From the NCBI RefSeq assembly GCF_963678635.1, contig NW_026970697.1, forward strand, positions 1 through 62,000: a DNA stretch of 62,000 bases, written 5' to 3'. The position numbers and the translations under genes were made by a program. Under the pieces are notes generated by a model. The model ran no database searches. It worked only from the letters and a program-made list of their open reading frames with translations, and was not told the DNA's origin. How positions within the stretch are numbered: position 1 is the first letter of the stretch; every line of letters begins with the position of its first letter. This DNA is from Symsagittifera roscoffensis. Its lineage: Eukaryota > Xenacoelomorpha > Acoela > Convolutidae. This document shows positions 43,892-54,435 of this stretch, piece after piece.

Positions 43892-45684
43892 TTAGTCCAC
43901 AGTATTCACTGGACTCATAGATTCTTTACTGAGTCTCACATCCTGGATTGAAAATCTCCTGATTTCGTCTATCTTTCTTATGGGCTCTAACTCTTCGGGT
44001 TCTTTCATATTCACCCTCATCGGTCTACTTTGATGCATATCCAGCAGTGCCAGCAAGAGTAAGGCTTTCGCTCGCTCATCGCCCTCCCTCAGCATCTTGA
44101 CACAGGCATTCAGTGCAGGTACTGAAATCTGCTCTATCATGAACCGAATGAAACAGAGAGCGTCCCTCCGCTTCGCACACGCTACTGCTGCTCCCTCTTG
44201 AATTATCAGATCCCTCAGGTTCGTCATAAGGAAAACCTCCTCTTCTTTTGACCTCTTCCTTTCTTCTGATTCGTACTCTTCGCGAGTCAGTCCCATCAGG
44301 CACCAGGCAAACCTTAGTTGTAACTCTGTTCTTACGTAAGCTACTGCCATGAGAGCGTGTATTCTTGGCGCAGTCCTCATTTCTTCTTCGAAGTACCGTA
44401 ACACCACTGCTTTCCATGGAAGGCTCACCAACTGCTCCATCGTTTCTGCCTGTATTTCAGACGACGCTAAAGTCCCGTACGCCTTCTGCTTGAGGGTGGT
44501 GCCTTGCAACATTGTCTCCAGATAACCCTCCATGGCACTCTTGTCTTCCAAAGCCATCACATACCCTCTAGCCGAGTTTCGGTACTCCAACATTTCCATG
44601 TATCCACCGGCGGGTTCATCTATCGACACAGCCTCCGATACTGTCAGTCGGTTGTATTCTACTGGTACTAGTTGTCCTGCGACACTTCCCTTTCCGTGAT
44701 TCATGGGAGATGGTTTAAAGTCCTTCACTGTGCTCTCCCCACATTGGCTGAGTATTTACATTTCTAAGGTTGCTCCAGTCAGAGTGCGGTCACTCCTTTT
44801 GGATTTGTAGCCTGTTGACTTTGTCCCCGCCATGAGAATGGGTGGCACCATCGCTATATCAGTCAACATCTTATCCGTGCCAGACAATTGATAATCGCCT
44901 TGTCCCAAATCCATGACCTCTTCGACTCGTTTCCTTTTCGCTGAATTGACAGCTTTCATCGATATCTCCGTATCCACCTTCGTCTTTCTACTCTCCTCGG
45001 CATCACTCTGCTGCTTAATTTCGTTTTCATCGCATTGATCTTATCAATCACCAATTTCGATCGCATCGTTCCTCTCCTGGTTCTTGACAGATACACCACC
45101 TCTCCTTTATCGTTCTGCGGTGTCATCTTGATGGGAGAATTCGCTTCACTCTCATATGTGGCTGAGTCAATCAACAACTCACTCAATCTCCCTTCACACT
45201 CATCGAGCTTGTCAAGGACTTCCCGCATCAAGGGTCGGTTGAGACCTGTTTTCAGAATGGACTGGGTCCCATAGCTCTGAACCACTGTCCAGACTTCTTC
45301 CATGAACGCCACTCTGTCCAATCTGCATCCCGTCCGACTTTCATGGTCTCGGTGAAGTACCTCCCATTCTTCTTCGGGCATCGTTCCCAAGAAAGGTACT
45401 CTGGCTGAGCCCTCTATTCTTCTTCTTATAGGTGATTCCATGAGGATTCTTTGTTCGTTATTTCTTGAATTGCCAGGAGAGCTGCTCTCCGGCAAAATCC
45501 GTATCATTTCCATGAAGGCTGACGGAGGTTCAAGTGTCGAAATGCCTCCATCCGCTGGCTCATTCGTCTCCAACGTATCCGCGTTGTTCTCAAGATCACT
45601 GAAGATATTGAAATCCAGGCTGGATACTCCTCCTGTCGATGCCCTGTCGTCTTCCCCACCAGCTTGACTTGCATCTTGTTGCAT
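43892..45684 (-). pseudogene. Giant ORF, acidic linker and helical piece
   Basis: Three linked open pieces: 44956-45684 (242 codons, acidic and Ser-rich, then charged helices and an Arg-rich end), 44756-44977 in a shifted frame with a basic AKRKRVEE stretch, and 43892-44728 (278 codons) in the same frame after a TAA. The last is strongly helical and rich in Glu, Arg, Met and Ala. No catalytic motif is seen. Confidence 0.45.
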
Positions 45685-45729
45685 GGGTTCTTCGGTTTGA
45701 CGGCTTCCTCCCTGTCCATCATCTCCTCC

Positions 45730-47154
45730 TCACTTATACCTCTTCGAGCGTGAGGGTCCTTGCTTTTCAGTGTCGACTCCTTCCGGAAACTTCGGTATGA
45801 TCAATGTACCGGCCGATCTATCTTCCTCTTCTCCATGGACCATTCTGATTTCCTCGCAACCGAAGGGTGCTAGGAAGGTTCTCGTCTGTAGCGTTCTTAC
45901 AACCGTCAACTCCGGTTTCACACTAGTCAGGATCAAGGAGGCTTCATGCAGTTCGGTCCCGCCTCTCATCTTCATAGGCGCTAAGCCTAATCCCGCCCAT
46001 TCCTCGTCAAATTTTCCAGGCTTATGAGTCGCGGCGTTGCTTATTCGCCTTCTCGTCGCTTGATCCGTATAGGCAAATCGTGTGTACTGTAACACAGCAG
46101 CGTTTCTTCCCACAAAGTATGTGTCCATCGTTGCCACGAATTGCTCTATTCTCCTCTCATTGGTTTAAAATGCTCTCAACCTAGGAGTTTGCACCACGGA
46201 GACTGCTCCGAGCAACATCCTTCTTATCAGAGGGAATTCAGGGGTCGCCTCCGGCAGCTTCTCGTAATCACCCCAGTCTTTCGTCTCTTCTCTCACCTTG
46301 TGATACGCTGCAGTGAGACGAGGAACTCTGGTCATTTCACCATTCGTTTTGTCATAGGGTCTCAGATTCCAGAGCTTCGGAAAAACCTCGACGTGCCTCT
46401 CTTTACTTCCCCCATACGATCACGTAAGTGGTCGTCAAAGTTGATGACCGTCATTTCTGGCTCTGCTATTTTCGCAAACAACAGATCTTCGCTCATGAGC
46501 TCCCGCAACACGTGCTGCTGACACCAGTTCAGTGCACTACCGTCCACTGCTGATATGAGGTTCAGGTGCAGCACCGACCTCCTATACGCCTCCACCTTAA
46601 CATCCGGGAACGCAAACGTGACTTCTGGTCCATAGATCACTGTCACAAACTCTGTGGCTCCTCTGATCAATGCTAAGGGATCGGTCCTCATAGCTAAGCT
46701 CAAATCAGTTAATAAGGGCATGCCCCCAACATGCCGTCTAACATCTTCCTCTCTTTCGATAGTCTGATCCTCTCCTGTCCCAAAGCGATTTTGTTGCAGG
46801 AGATATTGGATAAGAGTGTGTCTCAGGTCTCTTATCTTGTTCCACGAGTCCGTGGATTTCTCCATATCCAAACTCCTCACTCTCTCTCATCTGCTCTGGA
46901 CAACGAGTCAATTTCATTATTCCTCCCAAATTCCCGTGGGTAACTGCAAACAGTGTTAGAAGCCCGTCTAACCGCAGGTTCTGAATTCCTTCGGTGAGCA
47001 GTATCGCCGGTCCTTTTACAAAACTCTCTGCTCTAAAAGTCACGAACAAGGCTAGTAGTTCCACTATTGACACTTCCTCTACTGCTTGGAGGAATCCTTT
47101 ATCAAGTAATGAGAGACTTTCGGGTAGACTTTTGCCAAGAATGACGCGGTCCAT
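45730..47154 (-). pseudogene. Giant ORF, helical middle
   Basis: The open pieces 46738-47154, 46362-46880 and 45730-46137 alternate between two frames. The first and second overlap by 143 bases and read as one protein through a shift near 46865. Between 46360 and 46138 the protein continues in another frame with a TAA near 46180. Leu-rich helices (VELLALFVTF, LDGLLTLFAVTHG) dominate. No known fold is identified. Confidence 0.45.
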
Positions 47155-48706
47155 CCAGCTCTCAACCCTTCCAGGATGCTGTCCGTCCGTTCAAAGCCTT
47201 CTTGTCCCTTCACCTCCTGGGTCCAGAAGGTTTCCAGGGTAATCTGACACATTCTGTTTACAAACTCAGCAGTCTTCTCTTCAGCATTTTCCGCCAGGCT
47301 CACCTCCTTTAACAAGTAGGCATGGATCTTCGTGATCATCACAGGGCCATGCTCGAAAGCATCTGCCCCCAATGCCGCTACTCGAGGACTTAGGTGTAGC
47401 CACTTGTTGGCTTCCGGTTTAGTTCTCAGAACCATCGCCTCCAATTGAGCTCTAGTCTCTTGGGAGTTTTTTCTTCTCGTATTCTCACCTGTCACCTCCA
47501 TTGCTCGGAACCATAAGTCGTTGGACATCGCTATGACCACTCGATGGTCGTCATCAATTCCCGGTTTCAGTTTGAGCTGTCGACTGAAGTTGGACAGTTC
47601 CAACCCCAGCACCTCGTCCAACACCAACATGTGCAATGCATGGTCCTTGAATCCTCTCATCGCGTTCGAGATATCTGACCACACTGCAGGTAGTTCAGCC
47701 CTGAGTGGCCTCAGGTTCTCCATCTCTATCATGCAATTTGGGGCCGATATGATCACATCATATTTCCCTTCCGAAAGTAAGGTCACGATCGCATACACGA
47801 ATTTTAGTCCATCCGGGAGACGTGCATACCCCGGAGACAACGCGAACACTTTTCTCGGTGTCACCTAATTGAACGACCCCTCCTTCGTTGCATCCACCAC
47901 TTCACCCATCGACTCGAGGATGTCTTTTATTGCTGGCCACACAGCATCCTCTGCTGTTGTAGGATCTCTGAGTCTGCTCAGAAAACCTCTACTGTGTAGA
48001 TGGTCATTGATGCCATAAACACGATCGTGATTGGGTTCATATCCGTCTGTATTTGTACCCCTTATAGCCATAGATACCGCCTGCAGTAGGTCCAGATCGA
48101 CCGCTGCCAACATTATGACGTCCGGCCAAACAGAGACTTGGAAGTATGCCCGAACTCTGAATTCGCTACTATCATGATCTTGGCCTTCTTTGTTTCTGCT
48201 TTGTTATAGGCGGCGAAGATAGTCTCATCTTTCTTTATTGCTTTCAATCCGCCGTATCTTTGGACATCGCCATTTTGACTCACTAGTTTCGGGTATATTC
48301 TTTCCTTTACATGACCAGGGGGTGTCGTCAGCTGCCTAAACATCTTCACATGTTGTCCGATCGGCGCTCTCGTCGTCAGAAATCTTCCTGGTCTTTCTTG
48401 CCGATTCCCCTCATCATGGTTCAACCTCACATCCTGCAGTGGTCTTGCATTCACTGGTCCCATCGTGTTATTAGAGGGCAGTCCCTCTAGGTCAGCAAAC
48501 CTCAAGGCCGTCGTGGAACTGAAGTTTATGCTCGCGGCTATCAACCAGTCTACGCCTGTTATCGAGTATAATCTGTTGACGGACAGCCTCGCTCCATTCA
48601 GCATCCTCCCTGCATCTTCGATGAAGCTCATCCTCTGGAGATCCAGCTTCATTAGCTCGTCTTTATATACATGCCAGGGAGATGGTATGGGCCTTGACCA
48701 CATCAA
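47079..48706 (-). pseudogene. Giant ORF, possible second SGNH-like domain
   Basis: Pieces 48113-48706, 47865-48113 and 47079-47864. The first two overlap as TAATG at 48115-48111, but reading the later frame upstream also gives protein-like sequence, so a frameshift near 48160 is likelier than reinitiation. The last two share one frame across a TAG. GIND (YGINDHL) resembles block III (GxND) of SGNH hydrolases and DDDH (PGIDDDHRV) could be block V. A block I Ser is not clear. The order and spacing roughly fit. This is a guess from short motifs. Confidence 0.35.
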
Positions 48707-48816
48707 TGAGCCTCTGCTCGGGCGTCTCTCCTCTCGACTGGTACTTGTCGTCTCTGACCTCGTGTCTGATCTAGACTGCTGGTTGTCTCCTCGATTGGGT
48801 TAACAGGTCCTAGTCT

Positions 48817-49917
48817 TCACCGAGGATGAATGGTCCTTCTCACCGGTGCTTCTCCCAATCGGTCTTGAACCTCCGTCCTTTGACCTGGTTCGCTGGAGCT
48901 CTGTTGTCTATAATTAGTGGCGGCCGCAACCGTCCCCAAGCGTGTCTCCGGGTTAGGAGGCACAAAGGTGGTAATCACCGTTTCGATCGATGTTCCTTCT
49001 TCCCTCAGCACTCCGGTGTCAAAGAGTTCCACTTCCAGCTCATCCAATCGTTCCTGGAAGACTCTGTTCAGCCAAGACTGTCCTTCTATACTATCGAAGT
49101 GGATACCGTCCGTGGTCAGCCTGGCCTGATCCATCGCTCTCAACTCATGTTCGATGTCAATGAGGATCATCCTCCCGGCATTCCGACTTGCGAGATTCCT
49201 CAGGATTTTGTTCCACCTGACCACTCCTTCGTTGTGACTTCTCCCTGCTGCTGTCAGGCTCCTCGCATTCATTGGCACAGTGCAAACGGTCAGTACCGCG
49301 CAATTGAATTTCTGCCAGAGAGTAGTAAGCAAGCACACCATCATCGATTCCCATAGTGCTTCCTCCTCATCCGAACTTCTCGAGATGTTGTTCGTTCCAA
49401 CCTGGATCATCACACTTGGGATCCTCCCTGGATTCTTTAGCTCCACCATCCGATATAACTGGGCTTTAGTCGCTCCTCCGAAGGCCATCACCGTGGTGAC
49501 CCAACAGGTCCTCAAACTCGAGAGCACTCTGACCAAGATGTCCCCCAGTATCAGATGGGATGTCCCCAATGGTGGTTGCTGTAGGTTTACTGCCGGGTTC
49601 CAAATAGCTCGATTAAAGCAAGCTCTCGGATCTGTCTCCGGGACTCCCGTGAAGTTATATCTCAGTTGATTATTCTTCTGTACGTCTATCACTCGAGACA
49701 CCTTCTTCGCTGGCATCTTCCGTATCTTTCTCTCTGGGGCCTCAGAACTCCCCATCGGAGTCAAGTCATTAACTCCCTCTCTGTTCATCGCGCTTCGAGA
49801 GAGTCGTACTCTGCCCGCATCGTCGATTGTTCCATAGGGTGCAGTCACCCCGGAACCTTGTGCATTCTTATTGGCGACTAGTCGTCCAGCTGTCTCTATC
49901 AGCCTCTTCACTGTTTG
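48817..49917 (-). pseudogene. Giant ORF, SGNH (GDSL-type) hydrolase domain with lost serine
   Basis: In the 364-codon piece, block I is at 122-128 (LGDILVR), block II around FGGAT (144-148), block III GTNN (172-175) and block V DGIH (268-271). Length and spacing fit an SGNH esterase domain. The catalytic Ser of GDS is Ile here (codon 49537-49539, ATC, one base from AGC Ser), while Asp and His remain. SGNH domains occur in ORF1 proteins of some LINEs and in some LTR-element Gag proteins; they cleave esters, but the natural substrate in elements is unknown. The frame is shared with the preceding coiled coil across a TAG at 49918-49920. Confidence 0.75.
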
Positions 49918-50758
49918 CTACACGACTGGATCACCCAAGGTGTCACTAGGGTCCGGGATCGTCACTCGACCTGTTGCTGCCGGGAGTCGTGTTTCTGTCA
50001 TCTGGCTCATTTCCCGAGGCGTCAAGAGCTCCTTCGGGGACTGCCCACGAGGATCACTCCTTGCAGGTATCGCCTTCTCCACGGCTGTTTTCAACGCCAT
50101 CTGTTCCGATCGCTCTTTGTAGTCCTGCCTCAAGCGTTCAATTTCTTGACCCTGCTTTTGTTGCAGTCTTCGAACAACCTTCTCCACATGTCCCGATCGT
50201 CCTCCATAATGAGCTTTTGGTCATCTCGTCCAGCTCCCTTTTCGTCCTTTCCAGTTCATCCTTCATCCCATCCAGATCTTGCATGGTTTGGTTCGTCTGA
50301 ACCTTCTGTCCTGCTTTCGCCCTCTTTGGTGGCACAGCTGCTCTCAGTGGTGAACCAGACGAGGCAGCCTCGCTATTCATCTCCTGATGCATTCTCGTCA
50401 GCCCAGGTTTGGGCTTGGAGGGCATAGGCATCTCACCTGGTTGATAAGTCCTAGAACTTCCCAACCGAGGTTCATTCGCCAAGTCACTCCCTGAGAGAGC
50501 CCCGTTTCTCCACCTCATCACTCTCATGTTCGGGCGGTCTAGTACTCCCCCTTCTCCATATGCTGCCATCAGTAGGAATTCCGTTGGGCGGTTCCCACGG
50601 TTGTCATGCCCCAAGATGTTTAATAGGGCAGTCAGCAACATGACTACCTCTGGGTCCTCCAGGGCGAAGTCTCGTTCCATCAGCCGACGATAGATCCCAT
50701 CTACCATCGGTCTCACATCTGCCAGGTCCATCAATTCATCCAAGTTGAAGTTATCCAT
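49918..50758 (-). pseudogene. Giant ORF, N-terminal region and coiled coil
   Basis: The ATG at 50758 follows a 368-bp AT-rich gap. The first 150 residues are acidic, then Pro/Ser-rich. From about residue 170 a heptad-like Glu/Lys/Leu pattern (MKDELERTKRELDEM, then RRLQQKQGQEIERLRQDYK) indicates a coiled coil. The frame changes once inside it, near 50180, since both overlapping pieces are parts of one helix. A coiled coil ahead of an esterase domain recalls the ORF1 proteins of esterase-bearing LINEs. Confidence 0.6.
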
Positions 50759-51126
50759 TCTGTTCTTTTCAAGTTCGATTCGGTTTGATTCAAACGTTTG
50801 GCTCAAGTGAGTAATTAAACGATCAATCAGAATCTAGAAAAGAGGTCACAAATATCACACTTGTCAGTTTCACTTTAACATATATCGTTAAAATTTGCTT
50901 AATAACAGTTTAGATTAAAAGATATTTTATCCTAAAATTTATTAAAATCAATCGGTCTCAAAAGTTCTGGATTTTGACCTAAGACTGGATAGTCATTCAG
51001 TTGTTCATGGTCACTAACCCCTTCTTACCCAAGATCTTAATAACATAACACATAATAATAACATAACACACACCACATAATTTAGTCTTTAGCCTATCAC
51101 CCTCTTGCACGTCACTCAGCCTATAC
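50759..51126. promoter_or_regulatory. AT-rich gap between element C pol and the giant ORF
   Basis: The 368 bases are strongly AT-rich, in contrast to both sides. Minus-strand features cannot be assigned with confidence. Repeated ATAACATAACACA strings lie at 51039-51080. It could hold a promoter, splice acceptor or polyadenylation signal that separates two messages, or the joint of two independent elements. Confidence 0.3.
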
Positions 51127-51693
51127 TTAAGTAAAATTTCTTATGTGTATGTTAGTATCAGAGAATATCACGTGTACTAATGCGTACAATTCCCTAGGAT
51201 GCAGTCGACCTCTGTTCGGATCATACACTGGAAGCGAGAGCTCCTTCACGTTCATTTCCACGAGGAAATCTCTCAACCTCGTCAAGGACAAGACTAGGTC
51301 CTCCGGGTCCATGTGCTGCTTTTCTGTCGCCCTCGTCACCTATAGGCATAGGTATTTTCCCGGTATTTGTGATGCCGCCGGAGGTAAGGCTGATACGCCC
51401 CCTACTCCTGGTCGTTTCTTCCAAAGGAATTCCACGTTTTTGTATTTTGTCCTAAAACTCATGTCTGCTGTGATTGCTATCGCGCATGTTCTGTTTGTGA
51501 GTATGAAATCACTGTCTGTTAATATTATGTTACTTGAATACTCATTTGGTAGTTTAAAATATGACTCAACTACCCTCCCTATGTCAGCTTTCTTAGGTTC
51601 TTCGCCTGTTTCTGCTTCTAAGTCTCCCGTCTCTCTTGCTATTCTCAATTTTTTTATTATCAGGTCTTCAGTGTGGGTAAGTCCTACCCCCAC
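51127..51693 (-). pseudogene. Macrodomain-like C-terminal end of element C pol
   Basis: Two open pieces share one frame across a TAG at 51340-51342. From about 51537 the sequence follows the pattern of OARD1/ALC1-type macrodomains: a strand-helix start (ILTDSDFILTNRTCAIAITA), then GGVSAL, GKYLCL, VTRATEK, a helix SLTRLRDFLVEMNV, the strand KELSLPVY, the loop ending GRLHPREL and a final helix/strand VIFSDTNIHI. Macrodomains bind or remove ADP-ribose. In OARD1 the catalytic Lys and Asp lie in the positions that are Arg (VTR) and Gly (RGRL) here, so binding without catalysis is possible. The assignment is by pattern and order only. Confidence 0.5.
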
Positions 51694-52261
51694 TCCCAGG
51701 ACAAAAATATCGTCCCCGTCGATCGCATACCGGATATCAAGTCGAGGTTAGAAGCCGGAATGAGAAGTCGTCCCTCCTGGGCAGCCCAGGAAGGATCATC
51801 ACGTTCGGTCTTGATGTACTTCATGCTTTCACGATCTACGTCTTGAATCGTGACGCTGGTCTCTTTAGGGTCTGATGTCATTTCGTTCAGCCACTCCAAG
51901 ACTCGCAGATTTTTGAGATCTCCTTCGTAGGACTCCAATTCTCCTCGTCGAAATCTACTTCGGGTTTCGACCTGTCCTCGATCCATTCCTGGTCGTGATC
52001 ATCTACTATGTCGATGTCTTGTGAGACTGTTATGCCTTCTAGACCCACCATTTCTTCCAATATCTTTTTCAGATCTATCCTATCCACTACAAAGTCGTCA
52101 CCGTAACGGTTGTATTTTTTTCTAGGTCTTCTCTCGTCGCCTTGTCGAGTCTGCATCGTGAACGGGAGATCTGGTTCCAAATTTTTGGGAACCTCTGTTT
52201 GTTCGGGATCCTGCCAATCTTCCTCTGCATAAGGTAATGTTTCATCATCTGCTTCGATCAC
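51684..52261 (-). pseudogene. Element C pol, acidic linker after integrase
   Basis: Pieces 51887-52261 and 51684-51986 overlap in different frames and read as one acidic Asp/Glu-rich linker across a shift near 51910. The end (GTIFLSWEWG in one frame, VGVGLTHTEDL in the next) joins the macrodomain-like piece by another shift near 51690. No domain is recognised. Confidence 0.45.
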
Positions 52262-52297
52262 CTCATTTGGATCCGGGTCCAGTGGTGTATTTGTTCC

Positions 52298-52597
52298 CTA
52301 CTCTATGATTTCGTTTCCATCGTTCTTCTCCCTGGTGCCTTTCTCGTTGACTTCACAAGCAGGATCCATCATCAGATAGTCCCCTTCTTCTATGTCTGCG
52401 GGTATACACCAATCTTCTGTCGATGGATTGTGTGGCTTTATGTTCTCGTAGTGGGCGGCTCGGCCAGTACTCAGTCTATAAAAAAGTCTCTCCTGGTGCA
52501 CTTCTGTAATCATGAAGGGTCCCCTCCACTTTTTTACGAGCTTTTTCGTCCCTTTTGGTGGTATAACGTTCTGAAATACCCATACGTAGTCTCCCAC
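52298..52597 (-). pseudogene. pol: Element C integrase C-terminal module (GPY/F type)
   Basis: KKWRGPFMITEV followed by a beta-strand-rich stretch and HYENIKPHNP fits the GPY/F module that ends many Ty3/gypsy integrases and helps DNA binding or multimerisation. It overlaps the integrase core piece in another frame, so a one-base shift lies near 52590. An in-frame TAG at 52298-52300 separates it from the acidic linker. Confidence 0.7.
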
Positions 52598-53463
52598 CGA
52601 GTAAGCTTTTGCACCAGCTGCTTTCTTGTCGAATTTTTTCCTCTGCCTTGCCTGTGAGTATTTCGTCTACACAAATCGTTCAACTCCTGTTGACGTCTGA
52701 TCACATCCCTCACGTAAACCTGTGGAGACGTTTTCTTTCCCTGATACTCTGGGTAGAAAAAGATTAAGGGTAACGACTTCTCGTGTCCAGTTAGCATCAT
52801 GTGTGGACTCACTCCGGTGGTGGAGTGTTGCGTGCTATTATAGGCTCCCATCACCTGTGGAAGGTATCTGTCCCAATCGGTCATGTAGCTGGAACAATAT
52901 ACCCTCAGCATCGACACTAACGTTCTATTCTGTCTTTCCACTAAGCCATTCGTCTGAGGGTGGTATGTCGTGGAGTGATTCTGATCAACCTGTGAGCGTC
53001 TCATAAGCTCTTTCGTAAGCTCTCCTACAAAAGCTGTTCCATTATCCGATTGAAACGTCATCGGACAATCGTGTCTCGCTATCCACGTACTGATCAGGTG
53101 GTCGCATGTCTCCTCCGCCGAGGCAGTTATGCAAGGCACGGACTCTGCATACTTCGTGAAGTGATCTATCATGACCAGGACTTGGTTATAACTGCTGTCT
53201 GTCATGCATATCTTCTGGTGATCTATCTGCACCACCTCGTTGAATTCAGACGACTCAATCGATTGTAAAGGAATTCGCAATATCCTTGGATCCTTGACCT
53301 GTTGGCATGACAGGCACGCTGTTATCCACTTCTCGCGTGCCTTTTTCATTCCAGGCCACTCAAAGCGCTTCAGGATCCTCTGATACACTTTGTCGATCCC
53401 TTGATGGACCATCTGATCATGCGACCTGAATAATAGTTCTGTCTGATAGAGTTGCGGCAACAC
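52534..53463 (-). pseudogene. pol: Element C integrase
   Basis: Contains the zinc domain H15, H20, C50, C53 (SHDQMVHQG and CLSC) and the catalytic core D81 (QIDHQ), D140 (QSDNGTAF), E176 (GLVERQNRTL). All key residues are intact. The frame is shared with the upstream linker ORF; a TAA at 53488-53490 separates them. It joins element cDNA to chromosomal DNA. Apart from that stop and the frame shift at its end it is well preserved. Confidence 0.93.
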
Positions 53464-53487
53464 TATCGCGTTATACTTGTATAGGAC

Positions 53488-54429
53488 TTAGTCTTCTTCT
53501 CTTCTCTTGCAAGCCACAATCCCGTCCTTGTTCAGATACAATCTCCCCTCCTTCTGCATGAAGTTTTGTCTCAGGATCCGATAACTGTCTTCTTTCAGGT
53601 CACCTTTGTCTGGAGCACCATTTTCTACCCACCTTTTCAGGTTACTTGTCATGCGGTTTTTTCTCTGCGCCCTTAGTAGGTCCGAGAGTCTGTATCTCGC
53701 CTTCAAATATATCTTCATGACCCTCATTTGACAATTCATCTCATTGGGCTGGTGTGTGTCTTCCTCCATCTTTACGCACCAAATCTTCGCCAACGGTTCT
53801 GTTTCGTGTTTAAACGGTTGAAGATCAGTCCTGGCTACCTCTTTTTGCGGCAACAGACTCATCGACCGTTTCGATACCGCTATCGTTTCCAAATCATCCG
53901 CTGCGTTGTCAAAGAGCCTTTCACTTGGTATGAGGTAGCGATCACTGTCAGGGTCTTGGTACACTTCTCTATCCAGATCCCTTGCGCGAGTTTCCACTAG
54001 CAGTGTGTGGATCGCTAGTTCTGACTGTTCTGATCCCGAGCTCGAGTTCTTGTCTGAGTATGTGTCCATACTTGAACTCCTGGAGCTGTCATTCATTGAA
54101 GAGTCTGTGATGGAGTCTGCACCCTCCTTCAGATCAGGTCCGTACCTTCTCCGCATCCATCTAACCTCCCCGGACAAAACTTTGTTCCCTAGGTCCTGTT
54201 TCTTGTCAGGGACTTTTTCATCTATCTCAGACTCCCCGGACATAACAACTCGCCGATTTTTCTCACCATTCGTCTCCCCGGACAAACAATCTTGCTCCAG
54301 AATTCGTTCAACCTTCTCACTTTCTCCATCTTGGTCCTCAAAGGTAACGGTTTTCGTTCGGGTATCGTTACCCTGCTCTTTCCGACCGTATGAAGTACTC
54401 ACTAAGACCTCTTGGAGTATTGATGACAC
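53488..54429 (-). pseudogene. pol: Element C pol, linker between RNase H and integrase
   Basis: A 313-codon piece in the same frame as RT-RNase H on the right (across a TAG at 54436) and integrase on the left. It is acidic, Ser-rich and repeats an LSGE motif (CLSGETN, VMSGESE, VLSGEV). No catalytic motif; probably a disordered spacer followed by a basic helical part (RYRLSDLLRAQRKNR). Confidence 0.75.
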
Positions 54430-54435
54430 CAGTTG

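Larger units (their letters stand above)
41831..50758 (-). pseudogene. Giant ORF (about 2,975 codons) with SGNH-hydrolase domain, downstream of element C pol
   Basis: Minus-strand coding runs almost without gap for 8.9 kb. The first ATG in good context is 50758-50756 (AGAATGGAT). Adjacent open pieces join by single frame changes or single in-frame stops: TAG at 49918, TGA at 48817, TAG at 47865, TAA near 46180, TGA at 45730, TAA at 44756, TAA at 43892 and TGA near 42442. Where pieces overlap, the sequence reads as one protein across the break. I infer one ancestral gene. Order: acidic N-terminus, coiled coil, SGNH domain, possible second SGNH-like part, long helical middle, Cys-containing part, possible membrane segment, Cys-rich end. 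Confidence 0.7.

Noticed and set aside
48826-49356. 176-codon + strand ORF opposite the SGNH domain, and similar + strand ORFs between 42 and 60 kb
   Set aside because: All lie opposite recognised or continuous minus-strand coding sequence and have Ser/Arg/Pro-biased shadow composition.
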